A stretch of 64,000 nt of DNA from Metaphire vulgaris (GCA_018105865.1 CM030852.1:9800950-9864949), one strand, 5' to 3'; shown: positions 34,398 to 46,135, numbered from the stretch's first letter. The notes: generated by a model from the sequence alone, not told the origin. Numbers and translations: made by a program.

Positions 34398-34773
34398 CAC
34401 TGTAATTTGATGCAACTAACAAAACAATTGCAGATCAAGTCTCTGCTGTTAAGAAATTTGCTGCTTTAGGCTATACAGTTACATTGGCATTTGGCATCAA
34501 TGTCACCGAAAGCAAAATACAGTTTCAGTTAGCTGAATACAACAAATAATTGCTGAAAGATCGATCTCCAAACACGCTAAACACGGCGTGGAGTGTATTT
34601 TTTAAAATTTAAACTGCATGACTCAAGTGAATATCCACTTAGCCAAGCTGTTGCAGTCACACTCCATCAATAGGAATAGACAGCTTCATCAATTGCCCTA
34701 TGGCCGACTCAGTTTACAGATGCACCTAACAGGGTGGGTGGGTGATGGAGAGGGAAAAGCTAATTTGCACATA
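34398..34773. other. decayed hAT transposase flank
   Basis: The plus strand here reads as interrupted peptide with frameshifts and may be the continuation of the hAT relic. Nothing definite. Confidence 0.3.
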
Positions 34774-34781
34774 CGCATGGT

Positions 34782-35091
34782 CAGTGGCGTAGCCATGATT
34801 TCCGGAAGGGAGGGGGCTTGGTCTCGATCGTGACCAAATTTGCCAATGTTTCTTATTTTTTCCTTTTTTATGAGCTGACAAGCCATAAAAAGGTCGCCAC
34901 CTTCTCGTATTCTTTATAATTTTTTCTATTTTCTATAGCGCTTACATTTTTTCCAATCGGCAGACAGCCAAGAGGTTTTGATCCCACAAAATCGCGCCGA
35001 AAATGAATTATGTATAAAAAAGCATGTAAAAAATTTTTCCGTCAGCAGCCAAGGGGGTTTTAACCCCCAACCCCCTTTGACGACGCCACTG
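34782..35091. mobile_element. hAT-type MITE, 310 bp, reversed interior
   Basis: It starts CAGTGGCGTAGCC and ends GACGCCACTG. The flanking 8-bp duplication CGCATGGT is perfect (34774-34781, 35092-35099). The internal motif appears on the opposite strand (GAGCTGACAAGCC, AAAAAGGTCGCC), showing that this copy is inverted relative to those at 456 and 23330. Confidence 0.9.
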
Positions 35092-35321
35092 CGCATGGTG
35101 GTCCGCAAAATTTTAGGGGAGCAACATCGAGAGTGGGTCTGAAAATATGACTTTGGTGCGTATGTAATATATGTATGACCCCTAAAATAAACATCCCCAA
35201 CTCATTCTCACACATCAATCCACTCTGTGCTGACCAGCGACTCTTACCAGCTTTAACCTCTATAGGATGCAAAATTTTCCTTTACGATGTTGTTACAGTA
35301 TAAATGAATTGTAAGACGGGA

Positions 35322-36776
35322 TTATGTATAGCAGTATTCATCCTCGTAATTGAGCTGATAGATGTCTACTCTGGACCTGTGAAGTACATATAACTGTTTC
35401 TGATCGGCAGCGAAATGAATGAAAAGTATATTCTCTTTTGTCGTTAAAATATTTTGCTCTGCTTTCGATTCAAGGGTCCAGTGATGCAGCTCCACCATTC
35501 CAAAATGATCATCAAAAATATTAGTTTTATATCCATTACTTAAAATCAAGAGATCACCATAGAGGAAAGAAGTTATTTTGTGGTTCTTCCGCTGACATAC
35601 AATATTGCGAAGTATAGTTCCATTTGCATCCAAACGCATTATCACAATGTGAGCAGAACCAGGTCTAGACTGCATCACTGCCGCTACATTTGGCATTATT
35701 TCTCGAATGGATACTATTTGACAGAGACGAAACCTCATGGTAACAGTACGCTTAACTGTTCCTTCGGGAGTACAAATTAGCAACAACTCATCTTCACTAG
35801 TGCGAGGAACAAAGGTAGGAACAACAAGTACATCACCTATGCTGGTTGTTGACACAATGGGAAAATAATTATCGCCCATCTGCAGCCAATTAGAAACTCT
35901 ATTGTCAAACTCTGGTTCAACTTTGAAGACATTATCATTAGAAAATGGTATGTACAGACATTTGTTTATGCTGCATGATACAACCGTTTTTAAAAAACCT
36001 TTGCCGCCGATTTCAATCGACTCCAGTGACTCGTACGGGTATTTATTCTTGTAAACCAAGATCTCACTCGACTTAGCGACGTATATCTTGTCTGCAAGTG
36101 ACGTAACAAATCGTGGCCAATCGGAAAGAGGCCTATGTAAATTTTCAATCTCAAACGAACTGCCACGATCTCCAAGCTTTCCCACACGTCGGATAGAGAG
36201 TCGTCTTTCAGCTGCAAAAGAAGCAACAAACCGATCATAGTGAAATTTTAAATTAGCCGATTTACCACCACTTATCGCACCTAAATACTCATCAGTTTGC
36301 AGATCTAGTAATTTTTAAAGTCATTTGGATAGAAATTATCAATTTCATCGTGTAGAAAATTTAACTAATGTCGTCGTCATCATTATTAGTTTAACATCAA
36401 TGTCCGTCATACTCACCAAACTCACTATTGAAGGCACAGTCCATTTGAATGAGCTGAGGTACGAGTGATGCGCTATTTGTCGGAATTAACCGCTTATACA
36501 TTCGTTGAATTATTTCTCGAATATCTTCGTCGCTCGAACATTTCAGTTGATTCAAAGAGGATTCTGTTTTGCACCAAAACCACATTTCAATGCCCTTATT
36601 CTGCTTTGCGTGAAATATGCAGACATCATTCAATCGTTTTTCCACAGAGGCATTTAAGAAATCACTGAGTATTAGCGAATTTTCTCTTTGCATTTGTTGA
36701 AATCTCTCGATAAATTCCATCTCGAATTCTTTAGTCTTCATTTCTTTTCCATTGTTGATGTGCACTTTCACTGTTT
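35322..36776 (-). CDS. propeller-like protein, unexpanded (copy B)
   Basis: Exons 36776-36417 and 36211-35322 use the same acceptors, donor and phases as copy A. The N-terminal exon (about 119 residues) is collinear with copy A, with an extra QRENSLILSD stretch. The second exon begins AERRLSIRRVGKLGDRG and has the same propeller-like blocks (DKIYVAKSSEILVYKNKYP; KCLYIPFSNDNVFKVEPEF; KQLYVLHRSRVDIYQLNY). Where copy A has its heptad array this copy has only NIFDDHFGMVELHHW, so FDDHFG looks like the ancestral seed. The frame is open throughout, which argues for a functional gene. No first exon with a start codon was found, and the family is not recognised. The missing array makes this the better template for domain searches. 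Confidence 0.68.
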
Positions 36777-37110
36777 CTGTTGCAAAAACAGTGATACTTA
36801 CTTTAGAATTTCATTTACTCCTTATAACTGCCTTTCCTCGTGTACAATTATTGATGAAATTTGAAACTATTTTTATCTGGAAAGGTTAAAATCGTTTGCT
36901 ATATTTCAAAAATAACCAGCGGCATTGATCCGAAATAAGCATGAACACAGATTGTGAATATACCAAACGTCCCCTATGCCTGATGCAATCTCTCTAACTT
37001 TGATTTATCTGATAATATTAAATGCGCATCAAAAACAACAACTTCAATTCTGGGTTAGGCCTATCATGCTACTAAGTAACTGAAATGTTCTATCAGTTGA
37101 ATTTCCTTTC
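36777..37110 (-). other. upstream DNA of copy B
   Basis: Matches 31279-31551 upstream of copy A, then diverges near 37000 where copy A has the LINE. TAGGCCTA lies at 37055-37062. Confidence 0.5.
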
Positions 37111-37375
37111 CCGTCAAAAATGTTTGCAGTACATTGAATGCCGGATGTCGCCCAGTCATCCTTCTTCAGTGTCCATGTCTCTCCTCCGTAAAGGAACACC
37201 GATGACACAGTCTTAGAAAGCTGGAGCTTCCTTTAGTGAGATAGCCCTCAACTCATAATTTGCCAAGCCGACCCAGTGCTAATATGACCAGCCCAATCTT
37301 TCTCTTGGCCCCCTTACTGCAGTGCAATTCCCATCCTCTCTGCCAAAGTATGCAAAAGTTCGACAGGTACCAGTT
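37111..37375 (-). pseudogene. LINE ORF2 C-terminal fragment
   Basis: On the minus strand, about 37240-37115 reads LSKTVSSVFLYGGETWTLKK, the LYGxETW motif found after the RT domain of RTE/CR1-type LINEs. The rest is degraded. Confidence 0.65.
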
Positions 37376-37416
37376 ATATGCCATCTAAGGTGACTATCAC
37401 CAGATCCTTTGCTCTA

Positions 37417-38193
37417 CAGGGTGTCTACGAAAAAATCCTCGGCAGGAAAACTATGATTTCTTACAAATTCCTAAATAGATTTCTATCAACATTTCCAAAC
37501 TTGTACAGCACATATTTCCCCACCTTTCTGCCAATTTTCATTTCATTTACATGTAAGGTGGCCATTTTGTGAGATATCAAAGTCAAACTTCGATTTTTTT
37601 ACTACACAGTCGCAGCATGACAGGCCTAAATATCTAGCTTCACATAAATTTGGTTTCATGTCAATTTTGGTAGTATTAGTAGCAGTTGTTGTTGTTGCAG
37701 TAGTAGTAGTAAAGTTTAAATCGAATGCAAATTTGTAAAAATGTTTTTAAATTCACAGAATTCGACATAACAATAAAAGTTTGATTTAAACTTTCAAAAT
37801 GGGCAAAATATCGAATGAAGATAAGACCGAATTCAGACATTGCGGGAGCTTGGCTTTGAATACCGAACAATTGTTGCAATTAGGGTTAGGGTTAGGGTTT
37901 GCAATTATGACCGATAACCATCTTGAACAATTGTGGTTTAAGTTGAAATTTCTGGACAATCAATAAAATTGTCTGTTGATTCGTAAAAATCGAAGTTCGA
38001 ATTTGCTATATCACAACATGTCCACCTTACATGCAAATGAGATAAAAATTGGCAGAAAGGTGGGGAAATATCTGCTATGCACGTGTGGAAATTTTGATCG
38101 AAATATTTTTAGGAACTTTTAAGAAATCATAGTTTTCCTGCTGGTTTTTTTCGTATACTCCCTGTACACTGTACAGTGTTCGTAGACACCCTG
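37417..38193. mobile_element. TA-flanked palindromic DNA transposon (non-autonomous)
   Basis: The ends are CAGGGTGTCTACGAA and TTCGTAGACACCCTG, each bordered by TA (37415-37416, 38194-38195), the hallmark of Tc1/mariner-type insertion. The arms are long: 37420-37600 pairs with about 37980-38170 in inverse (for example AAAATCATAGTTTTCCTGC, GGTGGGGAAATAT, TGGCAGAAAGG). Between them is a GGGTTAGGGTTAGGGTTT run at about 37881-37900 and AGTAGTAGTAG. A duplicate of the right terminus (CGTATACTCCCTG) just inside it suggests end rearrangement. No transposase is encoded. Confidence 0.78.
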
Positions 38194-38487
38194 TACACTG
38201 TAGTTAGGCCTAATTCAACCAATGTTGCCTTTACCTAGACACGAATAATTCATTTAAAGTAAAATTATATTCTGCATTAAAATGTAGTTAATTTGATTGT
38301 TTTGGCAACCTGTTGCTTGCTATTATTTAGCCTTATTGCAAAAGATACAGTAACTAAATTATTCATCATTGGCAGTGGACATGATACGTTGCTGGATCCT
38401 TAACACTGCTTTTAGGCTTTGCTTCACTTATTACATATTCTGCAATGGTTGCTTCTAAGCATCAATAATTTCAACCACAACAGTTTA

Positions 38488-38775
38488 TTATATGATTATT
38501 ATGCGCAGACCTCCTCCTCTTTCAAGAACCAAGGCAGCTGGCGTTTGATTTGCGAGAAATAGACAACGAATAAATTTGGAGTATTTCTGAGGAGAGAAGT
38601 CTTGCAACATTATCATAAGTTCATGGTTCTTGTCCTTGTGAATTCTTAGTCGATTTAGAAATGCTACTTGGTCTTCTGTGAGACAGCCACAAGACTCCAA
38701 TGGGAAGATAATTTCGTCTGGATGAATTACTTCTTTAAGAAAGTTTCGGTTGTTTCTGATAATTGTTGACCTCAT
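38488..38775 (-). CDS. CARD-domain protein, single-domain open frame
   Basis: The 95-residue frame starts MRSTIIRNNRNFLKE. It follows the CARD pattern of six amphipathic helices: helix 1 IIRNNRNFLKEV, helix 2 EIIFPLESCGCL with a TEDQVAFLNRL helix 3, a KNHELMIMLQDF helix 4, PQKYSKFIRCLFLA helix 5, and a short AALVLERG helix 6. The GxLTExQ and LxxxLxxxSxxxYxxFxxxL spacings are typical. CARDs act by homotypic assembly in apoptosis and innate signalling. The frame ends soon after helix 6, so this is either a CARD-only protein or one exon of a larger gene; no convincing partner exon was found within 2 kb. DED or PYD are less likely given the GCLTED turn. The start fits the domain boundary. Confidence 0.6.
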   Translation of the reverse strand: MRSTIIRNNRNFLKEVIHPDEIIFPLESCGCLTEDQVAFLNRLRIHKDKNHELMIMLQDFSPQKYSKFIRCLFLANQTPAALVLERGGGLRIIII

Positions 38776-38835
38776 CTTAATTCTTTGAAAGTAAACTGAA
38801 AGTAACCAGCATTCGAATTTAAATTACAATTTTGC
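38776..38835 (-). promoter_or_regulatory. IRF-element-like sequence before the CARD ORF
   Basis: The plus strand has TTTGAAAGTAAACTGAAAGT at about 38785-38804, close upstream of the ATG at 38775. It holds AACTGAAA, which fits the IRF core AANNGAAA. The site is so close to the start codon that it may lie in the 5' leader; chance is possible in AT-rich DNA. Confidence 0.25.
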
Positions 38836-40290
38836 ATAAATCGTTGCATTCAAAATGCCTAACAACAACAACAACAACATAACGAGTCACTCTTATTAGC
38901 TAAACGTAGGCCTATATTAATGGATGAGTGCGAACTTATATATGAATTTAAATCATTTGAATTTATTTGCTCTTAACTAGGTACTAGAAAGATGCTCGCT
39001 TCGCTCGCGCTCGCAATGCAGGATAATAATATTGTGGAGAATTTGCATTGCTCGTCTATTGTTAGCAGCTACTGGAATATACGGCGTCATTGCCGCACGT
39101 CTACGGGCAGTGTTGCCAGTGTGGGGTTTTCCAACCCAATCTGGTTCTTTTAGGCCTCGTTTGGTTGTTTGGTTTTTTTGGCGGAATCTGTTTTCGGAAT
39201 CTCGCTTCGCTCGCAGTGCAGGATAATACTAATCCAATGCCTATACTTAATACCCAATCATTGAATTCATGCTGAACAACGTTTCAATGATGTACATACA
39301 CCACCTAGCCAAGCTCTGCGCCACGTAATAATTAGGCCTATGTACGTTAAATTCACGCAACTGTGACCATTTGTGACGCTGTACACGTATTTTTGTGTAC
39401 GTTAAAATTGCGCAACTTCCTCAAGCTACGCCCACCAACGCATCGCGACGTTGTGCACATTATGACGCTGCAATGAACAATTGAACGTAGGCTTCGTCAA
39501 ACGCTTCTTCGACTAAACCGTTTGGTAGTCAACCAATCAGAACGCTTGAATCTGACAGAACAATTAAACGTACGCTTCGTCAAACGCTTCTTGGACTAAA
39601 CCGTTTGGTTACCAATAGTCAACCAATCAGAACGCTTGAAGGTAACAGAGGCACAGAGGAAGGATTTTAATATGATAGGTAGCAGGAGTCCCACGTATTC
39701 TGTGATAGTTGATTATTATGAAAGTTAATGAGTCCGTTGAATATGGCGCCTGGCTATTGAATACATTTTTTTGTTTCCATCTTATTCGATAGAAGTCGCA
39801 ACAAGAAAGTGGAATGTTCCTCACTTTAGCCACATTGGCCATTCAAAATTAGTCGCATGACCCGAAACGTCGATTTTTTCCGTGAAGTTACAGACCGTTG
39901 ACATGTTCATTACCGATGCTACTCCAATTTTTTTAACCATTTTATTTAACTCTGTTAGGTACTTTTAGCACTTGAAAGTGTAAAACTGTGGCCGCTAATG
40001 TCACTATTGCAAATCAGTGCGTCGTAATTTGGCTAATTCTCATTGAAGAAATATTTTATATTGAAATTACATAAATATTTGTGATCTTTAGGTCTACGTT
40101 CGCCTAACCTGAGCCGATTTATGTAAAATGCCCCATAGATGATAAAGAAGCACTAGAAATCTAATCATTCAATTTAACTAGTTTGAGGGCATATAATTAA
40201 TTAGGTTTTAGCAACTTTATCCTGAATCGAAGCAACTTAGAGGATAAACAAGCGTATATGTGCTTAGCAAAGTGAAAGTATTTTGCATCC
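38836..40290. other. intergenic with short direct duplications
   Basis: TCGCTTCGCTCGC plus GCAGGATAATA occurs twice (about 38998-39030 and 39201-39228). A unit of about 80 bp containing CGCTTCGTCAAACGCTTCTT and AACCAATCAGAACGCTTGAA is tandemly duplicated at about 39486-39560 and 39568-39640. TAGGCCTA lies at 38907 and 39333. No exon is supportable. Confidence 0.5.
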
Positions 40291-40294
40291 TATC

Positions 40295-41893
40295 TATCTT
40301 ATTATATAATTCTCGATGTCCGGCGGACGTACGGTCCGACGGCAACATGGCAGGTATTGCAAGACGCTGTTGTCATTGACAACCAAATATTGTTTAATCA
40401 AAAATGTATTAAAATCAACGGAGCGTTTAACGAAGCGTCTTAATTGCAGCTTAAACCCCCGTCCCCTTCCCTCTCCCCATCCCTCTCTCAATCGCCCCTG
40501 CCCCAACACATCCCGCATAGCCGCAGGCCCCAACCCATACCCGCCCCGCCCTGCCCCACAGGCCCCAAACCCCCGTTCCCATTCTCTCTCCCAACCCCTC
40601 TTCCCTCTCCCAATCGCCCCGGCCCAACACATCCCCGCCCAGGCCTCAATCCATACCCGCCCCACCCTACCCCACAGGCCCCAAACCCCCGTTACCCTTC
40701 CCTCTCCCAAACCCCTTCTCTCTCCCAAACCCCCTTCCCTCTCCCCAAACCTCTCCCAATCGCCCCAGGCCTCAACCCATCACCGCTCCGCCCTACCGCA
40801 CCGGCCCCAAACCCCGTTCCCAAACCTACGGCCACAAACCCCGTTCCCAAACCTACACAACACTGCTCCGAAAACCCGTACAACCCACTTTCCTCCTCCC
40901 AAATCTCCCTTCCCTCTCCCAATGCTCTGCCCCCCGTTATTATATATACTTACTCCTTCCTAACCTCAATCCCTACTTTTTAAAATTTAACCCCTCAAGT
41001 GGGGATTAAATTTTCAGACGCCGTCACCGTACTGGGGATGTAATTTTTGGAAAAGCGTTCTTCAGAAATGATTGCTGTAACGTTTTAAATTTGCTATATC
41101 TCAGGCTATGTAGGAGCTAAAAAGATGAGGTTTGCACCATTGTTTAAATTTTTAATTCCTCTTTCTAACCGTCCGCAAAACAAAAAAATTGGGAGTAGAG
41201 TCAACTTTACGGCCTAAAATATCACCCTCTCCCTCAAAAACATTTCAAAGCCCTCTAGCAAAATATTTTCAGCGGTAACCCCACTTTGGTCAGCGGCAAA
41301 GTTGTAAAGAAATGTCAGAGAAACAAAATAAACCAAAAAGTTTGAAAATCGGTTGACATTTGGCAAAGATCTATCAATTCTAACCCGATGACCCCAATGT
41401 TTGAACACAAGTATTATCGGTGAATTTCGCGAAAGTTTTGAATTCTGAGAAAGTTTCCAATTTTTTTTTGAATTTGCTATATCTCGGGCTATATAAGAGC
41501 TAAGAAGATGAGGTTTGCACCATTTTTAGCTATTTTATTCCTCTTTCTAACCCTCCGTGCAAAACAAAAAAGTCCAGCGTTCACGAGCTTTCCGACAATC
41601 AAGTGAGAATGAGTAGCAGGCTGTTGCTTGGCGTGCAAAAGCAGCACAGCAAACAAGAGAATCAAGCACTGCATGTCGTTCGACACTACCAAATCAGTAC
41701 ACTTACCTTGACCATCAAGTTTCAGAAAATTCACGCGAATGGGCGTAATTTTGATCTTTTGCAAAAAAAACTCGGTTGAAGGAAAAGGCGGCGAGTTAGG
41801 GAAATTAATTGCGCAAAATCGTCTTGCATTTGCGCAAAATCGGGTGGTAAAACAGCCAATCTCCCTCGTAATTTTTGACGGGTAAACACCTAG
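40295..41893 (+). mobile_element. non-autonomous Helitron-like element 1
   Basis: The 3' end is a TTTTTGACGGG block followed after a few bases by CTAG (41890-41893) and T, matching the hairpin-plus-CTRR Helitron terminus. The 5' end near 40300 has TTATATAATTCTCGATGTCCGG, which recurs as ATATATAATTCTCTTTGTCCGG at the start of the next element. The interior holds a C-rich minisatellite (40441-40930) and two direct copies of a block of about 100 bp with TTTGCTATATCTC and AAGATGAGGTTTGCACCA (about 41090 and 41473). No Rep/helicase is present. The exact 5' base is uncertain. Confidence 0.72.
40441..40930 (+). repeat. C-rich minisatellite
   Basis: Units combine CCCCAACACATCCC, GCCCCAAACCCC, GTTCCC and CCCTCTCCCAA blocks in irregular tandem order. 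The plus strand is almost without G, so the minus strand is G-rich with many GGG runs and could form quadruplex structures. Long open frames on both strands are by-products of the composition. Confidence 0.85.
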
Positions 41894-42852
41894 TAGATAT
41901 ATAATTCTCTTTGTCCGGTAAGGTAAGGTAAGTTTGTCAGTCACGATACTCGGCAGATGTTGGAAGACCTTCATTATCGAAGTAGCGTTTGACGCTGCGT
42001 ATCCATTGCAGCTTAACGAATCGTCTTGATTGCCTGCACGTTGTACGGCACCACTGGCGGCGCAGTACACCGTGTGGCGCCGTGGGCCCTACTGGGGACG
42101 CAGTCCCCCGTGTTGGCCGTAGCCTGTAGACCCTACTTGAAGGGGGCGCAGCCTCCCGTCGTAAACCAAGCACCAACCGACGTGGGGGCCGTAGACCCTA
42201 CTGGGGCGCAGCCTCTCGTCGGAGACCAAGCCCAAGATCCCGGAGGAGGCCGTAGGCCCACTGAGGGGCGCAGCCCCACGTGTGGGGCCGCAAGTCATAA
42301 TGGGGCGCAGCCCCCATGTTAGGCCGTAGGCCATACTGGGGGCGCAGCCTCCCGTAGGGCGCAGCCCCACATGTGGTGCCTCAGGTCCTACTGGGGCGGA
42401 GCTCCCATGTGAGGCCGTAGGCCTCACTGGGGCGCAGCTTCCCGTGGGATATCTAGCCCCAGCCCCAGTGGGGGCTTTATCCTACAGTGGGGCACAGCCC
42501 CTCGAGGATAAAAAATCCAAGCCCTCCGTGGAAGGCAAAGCCCCTTTTGGTCCGAAAACCCAAAAGGAGCCGTATGCCCAAAAGGGGGTCGTAGGTAACA
42601 CTGGAGGGCGCATCTCTTATGGGAGACCAAATCCAAATGGAATCGAAGGGCGTTATTATGTGTAGCCCCTGTGGTGGAGAGAGGAACATGACCACCCAGT
42701 GAGCAGATAGGACTAATTTTAAATGATAATCTACGCATTCACCTTACAGTTTCAGATTTAAACAATTTTATATGTAATAATGCGAACTTTTGCCAAAAAA
42801 TTGGGGGGAGATGTCCACTCTGCCCCGTCATTTTTGACGGGTTAAAAGCTAG
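41894..42852 (+). mobile_element. non-autonomous Helitron-like element 2
   Basis: It starts directly after the CTAG of element 1. Its 3' end has a perfect stem CCCGTCA-TTTT-TGACGGG (about 42824-42841), then TTAAAAG, CTAG (42849-42852) and T. This is a clean Helitron terminus. The interior from 42050 to 42500 is a GC-rich minisatellite. The tandem arrangement without spacer is as expected if one element inserted at the end of the other. Confidence 0.78.
42050..42500 (+). repeat. GGGGCGCAGCC minisatellite
   Basis: Repeats of roughly 35-50 bp are built on GGGGCGCAGCC, CCCGTGT/CCCATGT and GCCGTAGGCC blocks with TACTG connectors. Unit length varies, so slippage and internal loss are likely. Open frames here are artefacts. 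Confidence 0.85.
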
Positions 42853-43351
<499 letters not shown>

Positions 43352-43740
43352 CCCGCTGGGAGAAAAAAGGTACCATAAGTGGGATCACAGATTAGCGAGA
43401 AAATTGCATTTTATCTTGAAAACTTAAATTTTTAAAAAATTACTTTTTGGAATTTTAGACAGTATGATGCTTAGACAACTAAATGATTATGTATTTTTAT
43501 CAAATGTTCATCATTTAGTAGAGAATTTGTTTTAAAACTGAGATAGGTAAAAGGTACCATAAGTGGGCTTCTGACTTTGATGCTCTGTTTAAGCTTACTT
43601 ACTAATTTTTACAAAATTACTGACTAATTTTACAAAATTTTGAATACGTATGAACTTAGAACCAGCTGACAAATCTACAATATCGGGCGATTTGTGTTTC
43701 TTTCTTTGCTTAAAAGTGAAGCTTAATCTTTAACTGTGTG

Positions 43741-44600
43741 GACAGAGTGATAGTGAAGCAGAAGCAAAAATTTTACAACAAGACCTTAATAGACTATCCC
43801 AGTGGTCGGCAGATTGGCAAATGCTTTTTAATATAGATAAATGCTCGGTGATGCACATTGGGAAGAAGGGAACAGATCATGAATTTAAGTTATGTGGGAA
43901 GGGACTAAAAGTTACAAACGAGGAGAAAGATCTAGGGGTCATCATGCATAACAGCTTAAAGCCATCTAGGCAATGTGCAGAGGCAGCTAATAAGGCCAAC
44001 AAAATTCTAGGTATGATCAAAAGAACGATAGTGAGCAGAGAGAAGGATGTAATATTAAGACTTTACAAGACATTGGTACGTCCACATTTAGAGTATTGTG
44101 TTCAAGCATGGTGTCCATTCCTGAAGAAAGACATAGAGACCTTAGAAAGAGTGCAACACAGAGCAACAAAAATGATCAAGGGATATCATAAACTAACCTA
44201 TGAGGAAAGGCTAAATCACTGTGGATTGACAACCCTGGAAAAAAGAAGAGAAAGAGGGGATTTGATCGAGACATACAAAATACTAACAAACAAAGTGGAA
44301 ATGCCAAGAGAAAGATTTTTTTACAATGAAGCAGTATGATAAAACCAGAGGACACAACATGAAACTGTTCAAGAAACGGGTTGGGAGACATAAACAGCAT
44401 TTTTTTAGTGCAAGAGTGGTGGACAGATGGAATGAACTGGATGAGGGGATAGTAATGGCTACAACTGTAAACGAGTTCAAAATAAACCTCAGTAGTCTAG
44501 GGTATTAGATTGGACGGGAACAACAGTGGTTCTCACACAGGGCAGTCCCTACTGAACCACTTTAAACCTTGTTATATTATATTATATTATATTATATTAA
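43741..44600 (+). pseudogene. CR1-like LINE ORF2 C-terminal half
   Basis: From about 43760 the frame gives LQQDLNRLSQWSADWQMLFN, DKCSVMHIGKKG, NEEKDLGVIMHNSLKPSRQC, VRPHLEYCVQAWCPFL and ERVQHRATKMIKG, the conserved post-YADD region of CR1/Rex-type LINEs. A frameshift near 44338 moves the last part (NMKLFKKRVGRHKQHFFSAR, VDRWNELDE) to another frame, ending at 44508. The 3' end has AGTGGTTCTCACACAGGGCAG, ACTGAACCACTTTAAACC and a (TTATA)n tail. Related tails occur at 3373 and 61617. Confidence 0.85.
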
Positions 44601-45150
44601 TCTTATTTTGTGCTGTTATTTATCAATTGCAACACTAGTTTCTCGTTCTTTGTTTTTCATCATTCCGTTACATATGTTACATTTAGAATCACCTTGATTA
44701 TTATTTATAAGTTTTATTGTGTTCTATTACAGTTTGTTCGTATATCTTGTTTAGATTGTACAATACAACCCTATTATTATGTCCTGTCCTGATTTATCTC
44801 ACTTATGGTACATTTTTCAATTACTGTGTTCTAGTATTAGTAATTATATTTATTTCAATTTTCTACTAATAAATTATGAATAGTTACGTATGACACTTTA
44901 GAAATAGTTTGAATGTAATTTTGACAATTAATACTGAGCCAAAATTTCATCTGTAACTCTTGTATAGTTTTAAAATCTTGAACGCTTCAATTTCATCAAT
45001 AATTATTACATGTTCAATTTCTTAGAAATTTGAATTTGATAGGCATGATGTTTGGATTCTGGTATCTCTGAAATGACCAGGAATATTTCTTTAAAACTTT
45101 GCAGTGACTGAGCTAATATAACCTCGATATATGCAGTATATGTAACTCAA
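44601..45150. other. AT-rich stretch inside the capped segment
   Basis: No gene recognised between the LINE tail and the right inverted repeat. Confidence 0.4.
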
Positions 45151-45188
45151 GAATCCCACATATGGTACCTTTTCACCCAGCGGGTCAC

Positions 45189-45333
<145 letters not shown>

Positions 45334-45360
45334 TAGGACAATGAATAAGGAATCTGAAGT

Positions 45361-45993
45361 TCAATCCAACATGACAAAACCTTTAGAAAGACGTCGAATT
45401 TTATTTCTGAGGTTGCGTTTCTTCATTGAAATCCACCAACGAAAGTCCACTGACGCTAAGTTACTGAAGATAGATTCATCGTGTTGGCGTTTGGCCATGT
45501 CATCGGAGTACATTTGCACGAACACAGCTTTTATTAAAATCATTTTCAACAATTCCGGAAGAAGACGAAATTCCTTTGCAAAATTACACAAATGTTTCAT
45601 GATTATTATTTACTAATTTAATTTTCAGTGAAGGATGTGTAACTATTCTTGTAGCAAATATGATCTCCGTTAGATTTAAAGCTTCTCTAGTCAACGGATA
45701 AATAGAATTCACCTTCAAGGATAAATATTTAATTGGAAGTATCGCTCGACCTTCCAGTGCAACATATATGCAGGGCCTCCATATTAAAAGGTAGTTCTGA
45801 AATTCTCTTAAGATTCTTATTTTCTCATGTAGCATATCCGCATCTAAGACTTTGTCAATTTTCCTATTTTCCTCAATCTGCATAATGCGTTTTAAGATAT
45901 GATTGCATCTATACTCACTTTATCGTCTTCTTTGAGAGGATTTTCTTGAACCTGTTGAATGTCCAGTTTACGGCGTTTTGCTTTCGAGCTCAT
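45361..45993 (-). CDS. F-box-like protein with NLS-like N-terminus, probably truncated
   Basis: Exon 1 (45993-45919) encodes 25 residues, MSSKAKRRKLDIQQVQEN onward, ending at GTGAGT. Exon 2 starts at 45877 after a TTATGCAG acceptor and runs through KIDKVLDADMLHEKIRIL to about 45617. Exon 3 from about 45576 to 45361 has FRLLPELLKMILIK and IFSNLASVDFRWWISMKK, which match the LPxELL...LxxVxxxW pattern of an F-box. F-boxes bind SKP1 in ubiquitin ligases; this copy is divergent. The model needs two introns of about 41 and 40 nt, both phase 0; the second (GTAAAT ... GCAAAG) could instead be a frameshift in a decaying gene. The frame ends about 30 bp from the (TA)n cap, and any substrate-binding domain is missing. 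A relic sister copy is at 16.3 kb. Confidence 0.45.
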
Positions 45994-46130
45994 CTTACGA
46001 CAGAATGCTGGGGATGGCTTCACTTTCTTGTGTGGAATCAACAGCTCTGGTGACCTGTAGGTCACTCAATCCTTTATAAAAGATAAACTACAGCTTGGTT
46101 TGCTACAAAGTATAGTTAGCAGGATGTCTG
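45994..46130 (-). promoter_or_regulatory. upstream region shared with the 16.6 kb relic
   Basis: This stretch matches 16568-16720 (CAGAATGCTGGG, GGTCACTCAATCCTT/GGCCACTCAATCCTT, AAAGTATAGTTAGCA/ACAGTATAGTTAGCA). The conserved CTATAC/CTATACT word about 100 bp before the ATG is a candidate core promoter element. Confidence 0.35.
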
Positions 46131-46135
46131 CCTTA

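Noticed and set aside
40294..40983. Proline- and glycine-rich open frames of 140-215 codons
   Set aside because: They follow from the C-rich minisatellite in Helitron-like element 1; composition alone keeps all frames open.
42026..42738. Frames across the GGGGCGCAGCC array
   Set aside because: Repeat-driven, with no domain and mirror frames on the other strand.
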